In this document: piece after piece, positions 17,708 through 26,685 of the stretch
Numbering within the stretch: the first letter of the stretch is position 1
Layout of the letters: every line of letters begins with the position of its first letter
Assembly: GCA_023379805.1 (NCBI GenBank)
Contig: JAMCPI010000014.1
Location: 124,001-188,000, forward strand
Length of the DNA stretch: 64,000 nucleotides
Reading direction: 5' to 3'
DNA from: Nitrososphaerota archaeon
GTDB taxonomy: Archaea; Thermoproteota; Nitrososphaeria; Nitrososphaerales; JACPRH01
Notes under the pieces: generated by a model
The model's database searches: none
What the model was told of the DNA's origin: nothing
The model's input: only the letters and a program-made list of their open reading frames with translations
Translations under genes and position numbers: made by a program

Positions 17708-18026
17708 TGTAAACTTAAGCGGGTTTTAATGGCTATGCTTTGACTGTCAACTTCGGATGCACCTTGTTCATGTGCTCATTAATGTTTGATGTTTTGACCT
17801 TTACACTGCAGGCTTCACATGTGGCCGATCCTTCCTTTCCCTTAGGATTGATTATGAGATGACCTATCATCTCATCAACAGTCCAACCTTTGGTCTTTGC
17901 CATCTCCTTGATCCTTCTGGCCGTATCTTCTCTAACAGTCAGAACAGACCATCCTCTTTCAGGCATATTCTAAATAAAGAAGCGTTGACAGTCAAATATC
18001 TCTTTCACAAGAACCTTAAGTTTACA
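17708..18026. repeat. Second composite inverted-repeat element enclosing a gene
   Basis: A 12-bp inverted repeat, TGTAAACTTAAG at 17708-17719 and its complement at 18015-18026, encloses the 11-bp near-palindromes TTGACTGTCAA (17740-17750) and TTGACAGTCAA (17985-17995). The spacing between outer and inner motifs is 20 and 19 bases. The same two motifs, in the same order and orientation, build the neighbouring element at 17353-17548. Between the arms lies the ribbon-helix-helix/zinc-finger gene. One inner motif is in its 3' coding end and the other just upstream of its start. Confidence 0.75.
17733..17966 (-). CDS. Ribbon-helix-helix / C2H2 zinc-finger protein
   Basis: A 77-residue protein. 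Residues about 5-40 (WSVLTVREDTARRIKEMAKTKGWTVDEMIGHL) fit a ribbon-helix-helix DNA-binding fold. Residues about 50-70 form a C2H2-like finger, with CEAC and then HMNKVH supplying two Cys and two His. A palindromic TTGACAGTCAA site sits 18 bases upstream of the start and another overlaps its last codons (KLTVKA), which suggests autorepression or element-end recognition. Binding is inferred from position, not shown. Confidence 0.75.
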   Translation of the reverse strand: MPERGWSVLTVREDTARRIKEMAKTKGWTVDEMIGHLIINPKGKEGSATCEACSVKVKTSNINEHMNKVHPKLTVKA

Positions 18027-18242
18027 GCACCTATCTGAGATACAAACCGTTTATAGGCTTAAGCACGCTTTTGGATATCGACGCTTGATAAGTTTCAACA
18101 AGCTACAATTGCCCATTTCGCTATTCTTAGTATTCTAATCACTTATGCTCTATGGATTCAGATAACAAACCCACTAAGTTCATCAGGCACATTTAACTTC
18201 TTATCTGTTATTCTTGGTTGGATTCTGGTATTCCTTTGGTTC

Positions 18243-18449
18243 GTGATAATCGGGCATGCTTTAATCAAACGCAATAAGGCTAGGATTAGAAAAGCAATAA
18301 TCATCGTATTGGTAAGTCTTCTCTTTGGTTTTCGTGGAATAAATTTTGGATCACGAGATATTGTTGGTTGGGCAATTCTGGGCCTTCTTGTATTTTATCT
18401 GGTTACGGTCGTAAGAGTCGGTTGGGATTGGCGCATTGAATATTCATGA
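18243..18449 (+). CDS. Small multi-pass membrane protein, start uncertain
   Basis: The only conventional start (GTG 18243) gives 68 residues, but the frame is open and clearly protein-like back to a TAA at 18060-18062. That upstream part encodes two more hydrophobic helices (IAHFAILSILITYALWIQI and FNFLSVILGWILVFLWFVII). The full product would have about 120 residues and four membrane helices, ending in a basic, tryptophan-containing tail. A TTTATAGG box at about 18050 fits a promoter for a long form with a non-standard start; a lost start codon is the alternative. No family was recognised. Confidence 0.5.
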   Translation: MIIGHALIKRNKARIRKAIIIVLVSLLFGFRGINFGSRDIVGWAILGLLVFYLVTVVRVGWDWRIEYS

Positions 18450-18614
18450 CAAAAGACGCAACAGTATCTGTGAGGTCATCCGGATAACCTCATCTTGGTT
18501 TTTGAATATGTCTTATCCCAGAACGAGATAAATGGAGCGCGTGGATACTTTACGCAGGCATTCATCAGTTATTTTATTGGGGAAGTAAAACACGATTAAC
18601 TTCGAGTACGACTT

Positions 18615-21600
18615 TTATGGGTTCAATGTTTTATGTATTGTCTTCAGCAGTTTCTTAGCGGTGTATGGTTTTAGCAGTAGGGCTTGCACCATTTTTCTAG
18701 TGCGCTCCCTTCTGTCCTTCTCAACTACTCCGCTGACCGCTATTATCTTCACCTTCCTATTGATTTTGCGCAGGGCTTTGATGCTAGCCTCTCCATCCAT
18801 TGAGGGCATCATAAGATCCATTAGCACGACCTTGACCTTGCCCCTATTCTTCTTGTATACCGATATTGCTTCAGCCCCGTTGTCGGCGGTCAACACCTTG
18901 TACCCATATTTCTCCAGCGTTGATCTTGTAATCTCACGAATTGACTCCTCATCCTCAACTATTAGGACAGTCGCTCCGAGACCAGCCAGATCTTCTTCAG
19001 TTTCTGCTTCTGCTGCTTTTTCCGCTGTTGGTGCTGGTGTTGTTATTGTTGCTACTGCTGGCAGATAGATTTTGAATTCTGATCCTTTGCCGACTTCGCT
19101 GTGAACAGCTAAGAATCCGTCGTGGCTTTTCACTACGGCAAGGGCTGTGGATAGACCTAGACCTGTGCCTTTCCCGACCTCTTTAGTGGTGAAGAACGGG
19201 TCAAATATCTTATCAATTATGTTTGGAGGGATGCCGGTTCCAGTGTCGGAGACTGTGATCACGACGTATTGTCCAACCTTAGACTCATCATCATGCAAGC
19301 GAGCATAGTTTTCGTCGACATAGAAGTTTTCAGCGGAGATACTCAGCAACCCTCCGTCAGGCATCATTGCGTCTCGCGCGTTGAGGCAGATGTTCACTAA
19401 CACTTGGTAGAGCTGCGTCGAATCGCCTAAGATGCTGTAGATGTTTTTAGCTTCTTGGATTTTGACCTTTATATTTCTGGGGAATGTTTCTTTTATTATC
19501 TGTTCAACTTCAGATATGATGTTTCTTACCTGAAGGACGTTTCGTTCGCCCTCTACGCCTCGTGCGAATACTTGGATCTGTTTAATCAGGCTGGCTCCTC
19601 TCTCCGCGCTTCTTTCGAGAAGATCAAGTGTCGTTTGCCCTTCATCCGTCTTGACCTCATCCTGCAGCAGTTCTAGCGATATTGTAATGGGTGCCAAGAT
19701 GTTGTTCAGGTCATGCGCTATGCCGTTGGCGAGCATACCTAAACTCTCAAGCCTTTGAGAGCGAAGCAGCCGCTCCTCCAACTCTTTCCTACCGGTTACA
19801 TCGGTGTTGATTACAAGTATCGACTTCGGCTCTCCTTTATGGTCACGCACGAGTGTCCAGCGGCCCTCCACAGTGATCTCCCTACCGTCTTTGGTTACCT
19901 GCTGCAGATAGCCTCTCCACTCGCCTTTCTCCCTGACTATCTTCTCGGCTTCAGCGGGTCTAAACGATTCTTTGTATAGAATATCGTCGGGGTTCTTGCC
20001 TAACACCTCGTCAGCGGTCCAGCCGTACAAGCGCTCAGCGCCCTTGTTCCAGTATGTGAGACGGTTCTCCAAGTCTCTGACAGCAACTGCGTCCTGCGCC
20101 TTATCGAGAAGCGTGGCCTGCTCTAGTATCTTTGCATCAGCTATCTTTCGCTCCTTAATTTCAGATTGCAATGCTTGGTTAGCATCTTTCAGTTCTCCAG
20201 TTCGCTCCAGAACTTTTATCTCCAACTCGTCATGCGCTTTGCGCAGAGCCTCTTCAGCCTGCTTGCGCTCGTCGATGTCGACTAAGACCAGAACTGCGCC
20301 ATCTATCTCGTTTTTCTCTGTCTTGTAGGGTGAGATGCGCAGAGAGTAACAGTGGCCTTCGAGCAAATGAGACTCCTGCTCTTTGACTTCACCTTTCTCT
20401 AGCACGTCTCTAACCATTCTATCCAGCTCTTCAGCTTTTATACCTAGATTGACTGTTGTAATCAGAGACTTACTGTGGTTTTGCACTAGATTCCATAATT
20501 TGTCAGCGGCTGATGTGAAGCGTCGGATGTGAAGATCGTTACCGACGATAATGATGGGGAGATTAGTGCTTCCTAGCACGTTGTTAAGGTCATTGTTGAG
20601 ATTGTTTAGCTCCTCGTTCCTATCTCGCATTTCCTGGTTAAGTGTGAGAAGCTCCTCATTTGTTGATTGAACCTCCTCTTTAGTGGTCTCCATCTCTTCG
20701 TTTAGAGCGCGTAGCTCCTCGTTGCTTGACTGCATAGCCTCATTTGCTGCCAGAAGCCCCTCCTCGTAGTTATCCTTCACCTCAATGATGGATTGCAAAT
20801 GCTCCTTTGTCGCTGCAAGCTCCTTCCTCAAATTATCAACTTCGATTTCCTTGCTGGCAAGCCCGGCTTCTTCTGCCTCTTCTTCTGCACGTGATTTCTT
20901 TGGATGGATTTTTTTCCTATCTTTTCGGATTCGCTTAGCCTCTTCAAAGAGAACTACGAAATGTCTTTCCTTATCTGTATGGACAGGTATCACGTCGCTA
21001 TTGACATCCAGGTAGTGATTGTTGATCCGTACTCGCATTCCCTCTTTTCTTACAGATACATTATCCTTTTTTGCGACGCGAAGAGCGTCACGTATATCTA
21101 GCATCAAACCTTCGCGTAACATATTTAGAAAGTCGAATGATGCTTTTCCAGCCGCAGGTTGCAGAAACTTCCCGGTTTCCCCGCGGAACTCGATGACCTC
21201 AAGATCCTCGTTCAAGGTTACTCCCGGCGGAGCATATCTGGACAGCAGAAGCCGGTCGATACTTCGCCTTATATCGAGTTTGGTCTCGATCTGCAGCTTC
21301 ACTGCAGGCTTGCTGATCCCTATATCCTTGCTCGGCGAGGTGGTGCTGATGGAGTTAAGATAGGTGAGTGGTTGCCTAGTTGCTGCTGCTACTGCTTTTC
21401 TGGTGTAAAGCCCGATTTGATCCACTTGTTCGAACAGGTGTTTTGCCGCGGTGGTTGTTTCAGAAGACCCTAGCAGAAGGTAGCCTGTAGGTTTAAGTGC
21501 GTAATGGAATTTCTGGAGGATTCTCGCATGCAGCTCAGGTTTGAGGTAGATCAGCACGTTTTGGCAGCTGATGATGTCGAGGTTTAGGAAGGGTGGGTCG

Positions 21601-22820
21601 GATGATATGTCCTGTTTAGCAAAGACGCACATCTCGCGTATGTGCTTGGCGATCTTCCATCCGCCATCTGACTTTACGAAGTAGCGTTCAAGAAGACGCG
21701 GGGTTATGTTCTGCTTCTGCTGGTAAACTCCTGATCGAGCTTTTTCTATGAGTTTTTCATTTAGGTCGGAGGCAAAAATCTGGACCGGCTGGTTTCTTCC
21801 TATTTCTTCAAGGTATTCGTTTAGGGTTATAGCTATTGAGTATGCCTCTTCGCCGCCCGCGCATCCGGCCGCCCATATCCTGATAGGCTCGTTTTCAGGC
21901 CGCTTCATTATTCGAGGAAAGACGATGTTTCGTAGAATCTCGAATGCCTTAGGTTCACGGAAGAAGCTGGTCACATAGATAAGCAGATCCTGGGATAGAA
22001 GTTGAACTTCAGCGGGATTTTCCTTCAGATACTTGTAGTAGTCTGCGTAACTCTCTATTTTGTTGAGAAGCATGCGTCTGTTTATGCGCCGTTTCAGTGT
22101 GGCTTCCTTGTAGTTGGTGAAGTTGATGTGGGTTGAGCTGCGCACCAGCATTAAGATACGCTCAAAATCCTCTTGAAGCATCTTTTCAATGGGCTCCTTA
22201 ACCTCGGTAAGGACTGAGAGGGGCTGGCTGATTATTCTCTCCAGCGCCTCTCCAATCTGTTTAGGGGAGAGAACAATATCGACGCAGCCTGCAGCAATAG
22301 CTGACCTTGGCAGATCCCCGTATTTAGCGGATTCAGGACTCTGCGCAATAGTAATGCCGCCAGCAGCCTTTATCGACTTTAAGCCTTCGATGCCGTCAAT
22401 GGAGGTACCTGAGAGAATAATCCCTATCGCTTTCTCCTGCTGATCTTCAGCCAAGGAGATCAGGAATCGATCAATAGGTCTGTGCAGAGTTTCTGCAGAT
22501 CTAGGTGAAAGAGTAAACCTGCCGCTTGAAATAGTCAGGTTAGCATTGGGCGGTATAATATAGAAATGACCAGATTCAATGTTCCCGCCCCCCCCACCAC
22601 CACTATCCACCTCGCTGACCGTTATCGATGTGCGTCTGGAAAGAATAGTGCTTAACATGCTCTTATGCGACGGATCAAGGTGCTGAATTAAAACAAAGGC
22701 TGCATTAATGTTTGTAGGAATATCCTCAAGCAGCTCCGAGACCGCCTCTAAGCCACCAGCTGAGGCGCCTATCCCAATTATAGGAAAAACTGTCTGTCGT
22801 CCCGTACCCTTATCGGGCAT
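18615..22820 (-). CDS. CheB-CheR-PAS-histidine kinase-receiver hybrid
   Basis: A 1401-residue multidomain signalling protein. CheB methylesterase (about 12-195) has GIGASAGG with the catalytic Ser, LIQHLDPSH and SIDGIEGL. CheR methyltransferase (about 225-490) has IRIWAAGCAGGEEAYSIAI for SAM. A long coiled coil follows (about 660-750, MQSSNEELRALNEEMETTKE), then two PAS domains, a HisKA domain with GIAHDLNN (about 1045), an HATPase with DTGTGIPP and GKGTGLGLS, and a C-terminal receiver (about 1280-1401, LMDLMMPSMDG). No CheA, CheW or receptor gene is nearby. Such fusions are mostly bacterial, so transfer is likely. A Gly6 run in CheB comes from a G-rich tract. Confidence 0.93.
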   Translation of the reverse strand: MPDKGTGRQTVFPIIGIGASAGGLEAVSELLEDIPTNINAAFVLIQHLDPSHKSMLSTILSRRTSITVSEVDSGGGGGGNIESGHFYIIPPNANLTISSGRFTLSPRSAETLHRPIDRFLISLAEDQQEKAIGIILSGTSIDGIEGLKSIKAAGGITIAQSPESAKYGDLPRSAIAAGCVDIVLSPKQIGEALERIISQPLSVLTEVKEPIEKMLQEDFERILMLVRSSTHINFTNYKEATLKRRINRRMLLNKIESYADYYKYLKENPAEVQLLSQDLLIYVTSFFREPKAFEILRNIVFPRIMKRPENEPIRIWAAGCAGGEEAYSIAITLNEYLEEIGRNQPVQIFASDLNEKLIEKARSGVYQQKQNITPRLLERYFVKSDGGWKIAKHIREMCVFAKQDISSDPPFLNLDIISCQNVLIYLKPELHARILQKFHYALKPTGYLLLGSSETTTAAKHLFEQVDQIGLYTRKAVAAATRQPLTYLNSISTTSPSKDIGISKPAVKLQIETKLDIRRSIDRLLLSRYAPPGVTLNEDLEVIEFRGETGKFLQPAAGKASFDFLNMLREGLMLDIRDALRVAKKDNVSVRKEGMRVRINNHYLDVNSDVIPVHTDKERHFVVLFEEAKRIRKDRKKIHPKKSRAEEEAEEAGLASKEIEVDNLRKELAATKEHLQSIIEVKDNYEEGLLAANEAMQSSNEELRALNEEMETTKEEVQSTNEELLTLNQEMRDRNEELNNLNNDLNNVLGSTNLPIIIVGNDLHIRRFTSAADKLWNLVQNHSKSLITTVNLGIKAEELDRMVRDVLEKGEVKEQESHLLEGHCYSLRISPYKTEKNEIDGAVLVLVDIDERKQAEEALRKAHDELEIKVLERTGELKDANQALQSEIKERKIADAKILEQATLLDKAQDAVAVRDLENRLTYWNKGAERLYGWTADEVLGKNPDDILYKESFRPAEAEKIVREKGEWRGYLQQVTKDGREITVEGRWTLVRDHKGEPKSILVINTDVTGRKELEERLLRSQRLESLGMLANGIAHDLNNILAPITISLELLQDEVKTDEGQTTLDLLERSAERGASLIKQIQVFARGVEGERNVLQVRNIISEVEQIIKETFPRNIKVKIQEAKNIYSILGDSTQLYQVLVNICLNARDAMMPDGGLLSISAENFYVDENYARLHDDESKVGQYVVITVSDTGTGIPPNIIDKIFDPFFTTKEVGKGTGLGLSTALAVVKSHDGFLAVHSEVGKGSEFKIYLPAVATITTPAPTAEKAAEAETEEDLAGLGATVLIVEDEESIREITRSTLEKYGYKVLTADNGAEAISVYKKNRGKVKVVLMDLMMPSMDGEASIKALRKINRKVKIIAVSGVVEKDRRERTRKMVQALLLKPYTAKKLLKTIHKTLNP

Positions 22821-22887
22821 GCTTCACCTTGAATTACGATCGATGCGCTAAGTTCAACCATTTAAGGGTATGTTTAATGGCCGCTGG

Positions 22888-22940
22888 TAAGTTGTCGGTT
22901 GACGCTGAGTAAATCTCACCCTCAACCAACGACCAACTTA
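22888..22940. promoter_or_regulatory. Imperfect inverted repeat upstream of the CheB/CheR hybrid
   Basis: TAAGTTGTCGGTTGA at 22888-22902 pairs with TCAACCAACGACCAACTTA at 22922-22940, with an inner TGAG/CTCA pair around a TAAAT loop. It lies 68-120 bases upstream of the hybrid kinase start and could be an operator or a leader hairpin. The 400 bases from here to the transposase remnant hold no other recognisable gene. Confidence 0.5.
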
Positions 22941-23256
22941 ATTAACAGAGAGCAAAAACTAAGATAATATCTTCTTCCGTATACGCCATCCGCCCGTAAG
23001 GTGTAGAATCCCCGGGGAGCGTAGTGCATACGTATGTGGACCTGCAAGCGGTGAGGTTGGTTGTGAATGGAGTGTTGTGCCTTGGATTCCAGTCTTTCTG
23101 TGCACTGTTTTTTGACTAGGTGGATAGTAGGGAAGAAGTTGGAAGACTGTTATTGCTGTGGCGAGCGAGATATTGAATATAATCTGATACATACTCGCTG
23201 GAGAAAATTCTGTTTATCTAGGAACCTGAAGCAGAACGAAGGAAAATTCAACTGAA

Positions 23257-23592
23257 TTGCCGAGTAAGACATTGGCTTGGCAGATGATGGTGCAAAGGTA
23301 TGGCAGGCATTCGGTCTGGAGTGATGGCGGCGCATGGTATCCTGAAGCCTGTGTTAGGTTGGGTTTGAAGCATCAGATCTATGCTCAGGGAGAGTGGCTG
23401 TATGAGACAATGGAAAGAGCTGTACAGTCTGTTAAGGACAGAACAGAAGCATTCGACGACTACTTCCCCTGCAGAAAACCAGGCTGCAGACAGCAGCACA
23501 TCTGGAGCTGGATCCGAGCATTCTACCTACACAAGCAACCCGAATATCTTCACACAATCAACATCGTCAAGGAGGTGATGACCTTAAGGTAA
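23257..23592 (+). pseudogene. Truncated DDE-type transposase remnant
   Basis: 111 residues resemble the C-terminal part of archaeal DDE transposases: SVWSDGGAWYPEACVRLGLKH (an Asp-containing catalytic block), then an Glu-containing ETMERAVQSVKDRTEAFDDY, then FPCRKPGC and a His block. The N-terminal half with the first catalytic Asp is missing; upstream DNA (22990-23256) is stop-riddled in all frames. No terminal repeats or target duplication were found, so I read it as a decayed insertion. The TTG at 23257 is simply the first start in the remaining frame. Confidence 0.7.
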
Positions 23593-23678
23593 CACCTAAT
23601 GACCTCTGTTACCGAAAGGTTATTAGACTATTTCTCTGACGCTCGGCTTGTAGAGCGGTCTCTGGGAGTGTGTGATGT

Positions 23679-25769
23679 TTGGGCGTCCAAGATCTTGTGA
23701 AGGCCAATCTTATCGTGCCGCGTAGTATGCTCCCGCAGGTTATCACGGACTTAACTGAGTTCGACACTTTTCACGTGGGCGAGAAGAAGGAGATTACACC
23801 TTCTGATCCACAAATTGATAGCCTGTCGCTTCAGGCTTACAGGCTGTTTCTTGACATAGATGATATTCTGAAGATTCTGAATGTTCAGAGCGAAGTTGGT
23901 CTAATTGAGACATTGACTAAGGGAGTCAAGATTGAGAAGGAGAGGTTTAAGGCGAGTGACTGGGCTGACTTTATCTCGCGTATTGAAGCTGAAGGTAAGC
24001 CGCTAGTAGAGGAGTTTAAAGCTGTTCTTAACGAGAGAAACGAGCTGCAGAAGAAGGTTAGCGACAACGTTGCTTTGAAGGAGACCTTCGGTCTTCTCCC
24101 GCATCTCTCAGTCGATCTTAACGTCATCAGACGTCTAAGGCGGTTCCACATCATTCTCTCCATCGTCTCTGCAAAGGATGTGCAGGAGCTAAGCCTCAGC
24201 CTCCCGGAGGACATCTTTCTCTCAACCCCGATAGACTCTGAAAGAAACGCAATCGTGGTCGCGACATCCAAGGAAGGCGCTGAACGAGTCGACAAGACGC
24301 TTAGAAGCTTCGAAGTGCGACCCCTGGAAATCCCTGAGCGGCTGCCTCAGAGCCCAGCTGAAGCCTTGAAGGTAATCAACCAAGAGCTTGACGGGCAGAA
24401 CCTCAGGTTGCAGGAGCTCAACCAAATGCTTGACGCGAACCTGAAGAGATCAGAAAGAAAACTCATCTCAATAAGGGAAGGAGCCAAAACCGCCTATGAC
24501 GTTCTCACCGAGGTTAAGAAGGCAGGCGATCTGAAGCGGTTCGCAGTCATCACAGGTTTCTACCCGACAACCCACGACGCGGAGTTCAAGCAAAAGTTCA
24601 GCCGATGGCTACTCTTCACAGAAAAGGTTGAACCAGTCGGACATCACCACGGAGCAGAGGCGGAGGAAATCGGTGAAGCGCACCCAGCTGTACCTACCCT
24701 CATCAAGAATCGCCCCCTCATCAAATCCTTCGAAAACATCACGTTGAACCAAGGACCACCGAAATACGGCGAGGTGGATCCTACTCCGTTGATCATGCTG
24801 ACCTTCCCGATATTCTATGGTATCATGTTCGGCGACTTCGGTCACGGTGTAGTCCTAGCGTTATTCGGGCTTCTCCTATACATCAGAGGCTCATCCTCGA
24901 CAAAGCCTTGGGGAATAATGCTAATAGTTGCAGGAGCCGCAGCGGGCGTTGTCGGCTTACTTATCGGAGAGGTCTTCGGCTTCTCTGTAGGCACGATAAT
25001 ACCAGTCTACCAAACGCCAGTACTTGAACTAGTTGAACGCCTTCACGGAACCACGAACTTCAACACAGAAGCAGTCATAACTATACTGCAAGTATCAATC
25101 ATAATCGGCATAATCCATTTGACGATAGGCTTCGGACTCGACGTCTTCAAAGCGATGCGGGACAAAGAGTATGTTGAGGCGGTTACGGAGAAAATCCCGA
25201 CACTTCTAATGTATCTGTTTGGCATCATCTTCGCACTAGCCTTCATAGGTGCAGGAAACAGCTTCGCAGGTATGTTAACCAAGACAAATCCAATTCCACT
25301 ACTGGGACTACCTGTCACACAGGCCACGATAATCTCGCTCCCAGTCATCTTAGCATCAGTCGTCACAATAATCATCGGAAAGCCGGTTGCAATCATTCTG
25401 CACAAGGCTCCGAAGGACAGCATCGCAATGTCTGCCGTAATGGGCGTAGTTGAGTTCCTAATCAGAGTGGTCGAGTTCCTCGCAAACACAATGAGCTACA
25501 CAAGACTCGGCATACTTCTCCTAGTTCACGCAGCACTGCTCATGGTGCTGAACCGCGCCGTCTCACTACCATTGCCAGTAGCAGTACCTATGCTAGTCAT
25601 ATTCAACATCATGATTATGATGCTGGAAGGACTCATCGTCTACATCCAGGATCTCAGGCTTCACCTATACGAGTGGTTCACAAAGTTCTACGCAGGAACC
25701 GGCACCCTGTTCCGCCGACTCAAACCACACCCAGTTCACCTAGACATTGAGTGGGAAAAGAAAGAGTAG
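23679..25769 (+). CDS. atpI: A-type ATP synthase subunit I (membrane stator)
   Basis: A 696-residue stator homologous to V-ATPase subunit a. The N-terminal cytosolic half (about 1-330) is coiled-coil rich (VINQELDGQNLRLQELNQML). The C-terminal half holds about eight membrane helices, beginning TPLIMLTFPIFYGIMFGDFGHGV and including FLANTMSYTRLGILLLVHAAL, which carries the conserved Arg that faces the c-ring Glu. It starts at TTG. It lies alone on the plus strand, separated from F-E-A-B-D-K by the 6.4 kb island. Confidence 0.95.
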   Translation: MGVQDLVKANLIVPRSMLPQVITDLTEFDTFHVGEKKEITPSDPQIDSLSLQAYRLFLDIDDILKILNVQSEVGLIETLTKGVKIEKERFKASDWADFISRIEAEGKPLVEEFKAVLNERNELQKKVSDNVALKETFGLLPHLSVDLNVIRRLRRFHIILSIVSAKDVQELSLSLPEDIFLSTPIDSERNAIVVATSKEGAERVDKTLRSFEVRPLEIPERLPQSPAEALKVINQELDGQNLRLQELNQMLDANLKRSERKLISIREGAKTAYDVLTEVKKAGDLKRFAVITGFYPTTHDAEFKQKFSRWLLFTEKVEPVGHHHGAEAEEIGEAHPAVPTLIKNRPLIKSFENITLNQGPPKYGEVDPTPLIMLTFPIFYGIMFGDFGHGVVLALFGLLLYIRGSSSTKPWGIMLIVAGAAAGVVGLLIGEVFGFSVGTIIPVYQTPVLELVERLHGTTNFNTEAVITILQVSIIIGIIHLTIGFGLDVFKAMRDKEYVEAVTEKIPTLLMYLFGIIFALAFIGAGNSFAGMLTKTNPIPLLGLPVTQATIISLPVILASVVTIIIGKPVAIILHKAPKDSIAMSAVMGVVEFLIRVVEFLANTMSYTRLGILLLVHAALLMVLNRAVSLPLPVAVPMLVIFNIMIMMLEGLIVYIQDLRLHLYEWFTKFYAGTGTLFRRLKPHPVHLDIEWEKKE

Positions 25770-25784
25770 CGCCAAAAGCGCTAC
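25766..25784 (+). terminator. Perfect hairpin at the end of atpI
   Basis: GTAGCGC at 25766-25772 pairs with GCGCTAC at 25778-25784 around CAAAA; the TAG stop of atpI lies in the left arm. No T-run follows immediately, so it may stabilise the 3' end rather than terminate. It also lies just beyond the convergent gene's stop-rich tract at 25815-25838. Confidence 0.4.
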
Positions 25785-25834
25785 GTCAACTTCATAATTG
25801 AACCGAGTCGTTTACTACCACTACTACTAGCTAG

Positions 25835-26293
25835 CTAACTATCAGGCTTCGCCTTGACGGTCTCTAGAAGCCCAACGTAAAACTGCTCCTCATTCTTAAG
25901 CCGCAGCAAACCTAAGACCGATATCAGAGGGAAAGGAATGAACATCTCTAATGAGCCGGTAACCATGTAAAGCGCAACCCCGAACACCACGGCCACCTCA
26001 GATAGACCTAGACGAAGAAGTGCAGTTGACACGATTGCGCGCCATACACCTTGCCTCTGCAGAACATAGCTTCTGCCAAACAGAGTTAAAGGCAGTGCCA
26101 CAGCTAAGAGTGAGCAAACAAACGCTGCAAGAAAAGCGGTGAATGCAGAACCATTTGAGGACGTAGACGCTTGATTTGGAGAAAAGACGGCAAGTGCGAG
26201 TGGGACTGAGGTGTAGAGTAGGACACCTATCAAGCATCCCCACCAAGCTACCTTGATGCGGCTCAGGATCCGCATAGAGGAAGAAGCACTCAA
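25835..26293 (-). CDS. Four-helix membrane protein, unknown function
   Basis: A 152-residue protein with about four hydrophobic helices (near residues 15-37, 48-72, 85-105 and 105-130) and a polar C-terminal tail (NEEQFYVGLLETVKAKPDS). No catalytic motif or family was recognised. It is convergent with atpI; the stops are separated by about 65 bases containing CTACTACTAGCTAGCTAACT, which places stops in several frames. Confidence 0.6.
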   Translation of the reverse strand: MSASSSMRILSRIKVAWWGCLIGVLLYTSVPLALAVFSPNQASTSSNGSAFTAFLAAFVCSLLAVALPLTLFGRSYVLQRQGVWRAIVSTALLRLGLSEVAVVFGVALYMVTGSLEMFIPFPLISVLGLLRLKNEEQFYVGLLETVKAKPDS

Positions 26294-26374
26294 TGGTCCA
26301 TTATTGTTAGCATTTCAAGTACTTTATTAGCATATTCCAGACTAGCAGAGCAGCCGCCGCGTGAGTAAACCAGC

Positions 26375-26632
26375 TCAAACAGCCGGCGAATCTTTGAGTA
26401 TTATTTTGATTACAACCAGAGAGACCGCTAAGGCCGCGAAGAGACCGACGGTTGCAAACACAATTGGTAGAATAAGTGAGCCGTGAGACCCCATTATATC
26501 TGAAACGTGGAAGCCGAGAAAGACGCCGCCGACGATGAGCACAGCCATAATTATCGGCAGTATAACGAGAATCATCCGGGTCTGTTTACGAACAGCAACA
26601 GCAGCAGCACCATTATCACCATCATTACTCAA
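26375..26632 (-). CDS. Small two-helix membrane protein, unknown function
   Basis: An 85-residue protein with a polar N-terminus and two helices: MILVILPIIMAVLIVGGVFLG (about 20-40) and LILPIVFATVGLFAALAVSLVV (about 54-75). It starts 54 bases downstream of the pyrI stop on the same strand and could be co-transcribed. No family was recognised. Confidence 0.6.
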   Translation of the reverse strand: MSNDGDNGAAAVAVRKQTRMILVILPIIMAVLIVGGVFLGFHVSDIMGSHGSLILPIVFATVGLFAALAVSLVVIKIILKDSPAV

Positions 26633-26685
26633 GACGCATCACCAACAGCCCAGCCTTCAGCACAGCCATTAATCATCTCTGAGCC

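Noticed and set aside
22990-23256. N-terminal half of the transposase.
   Set aside because: All frames contain stops and I could not match an Asp block, so only the C-terminal remnant is called.
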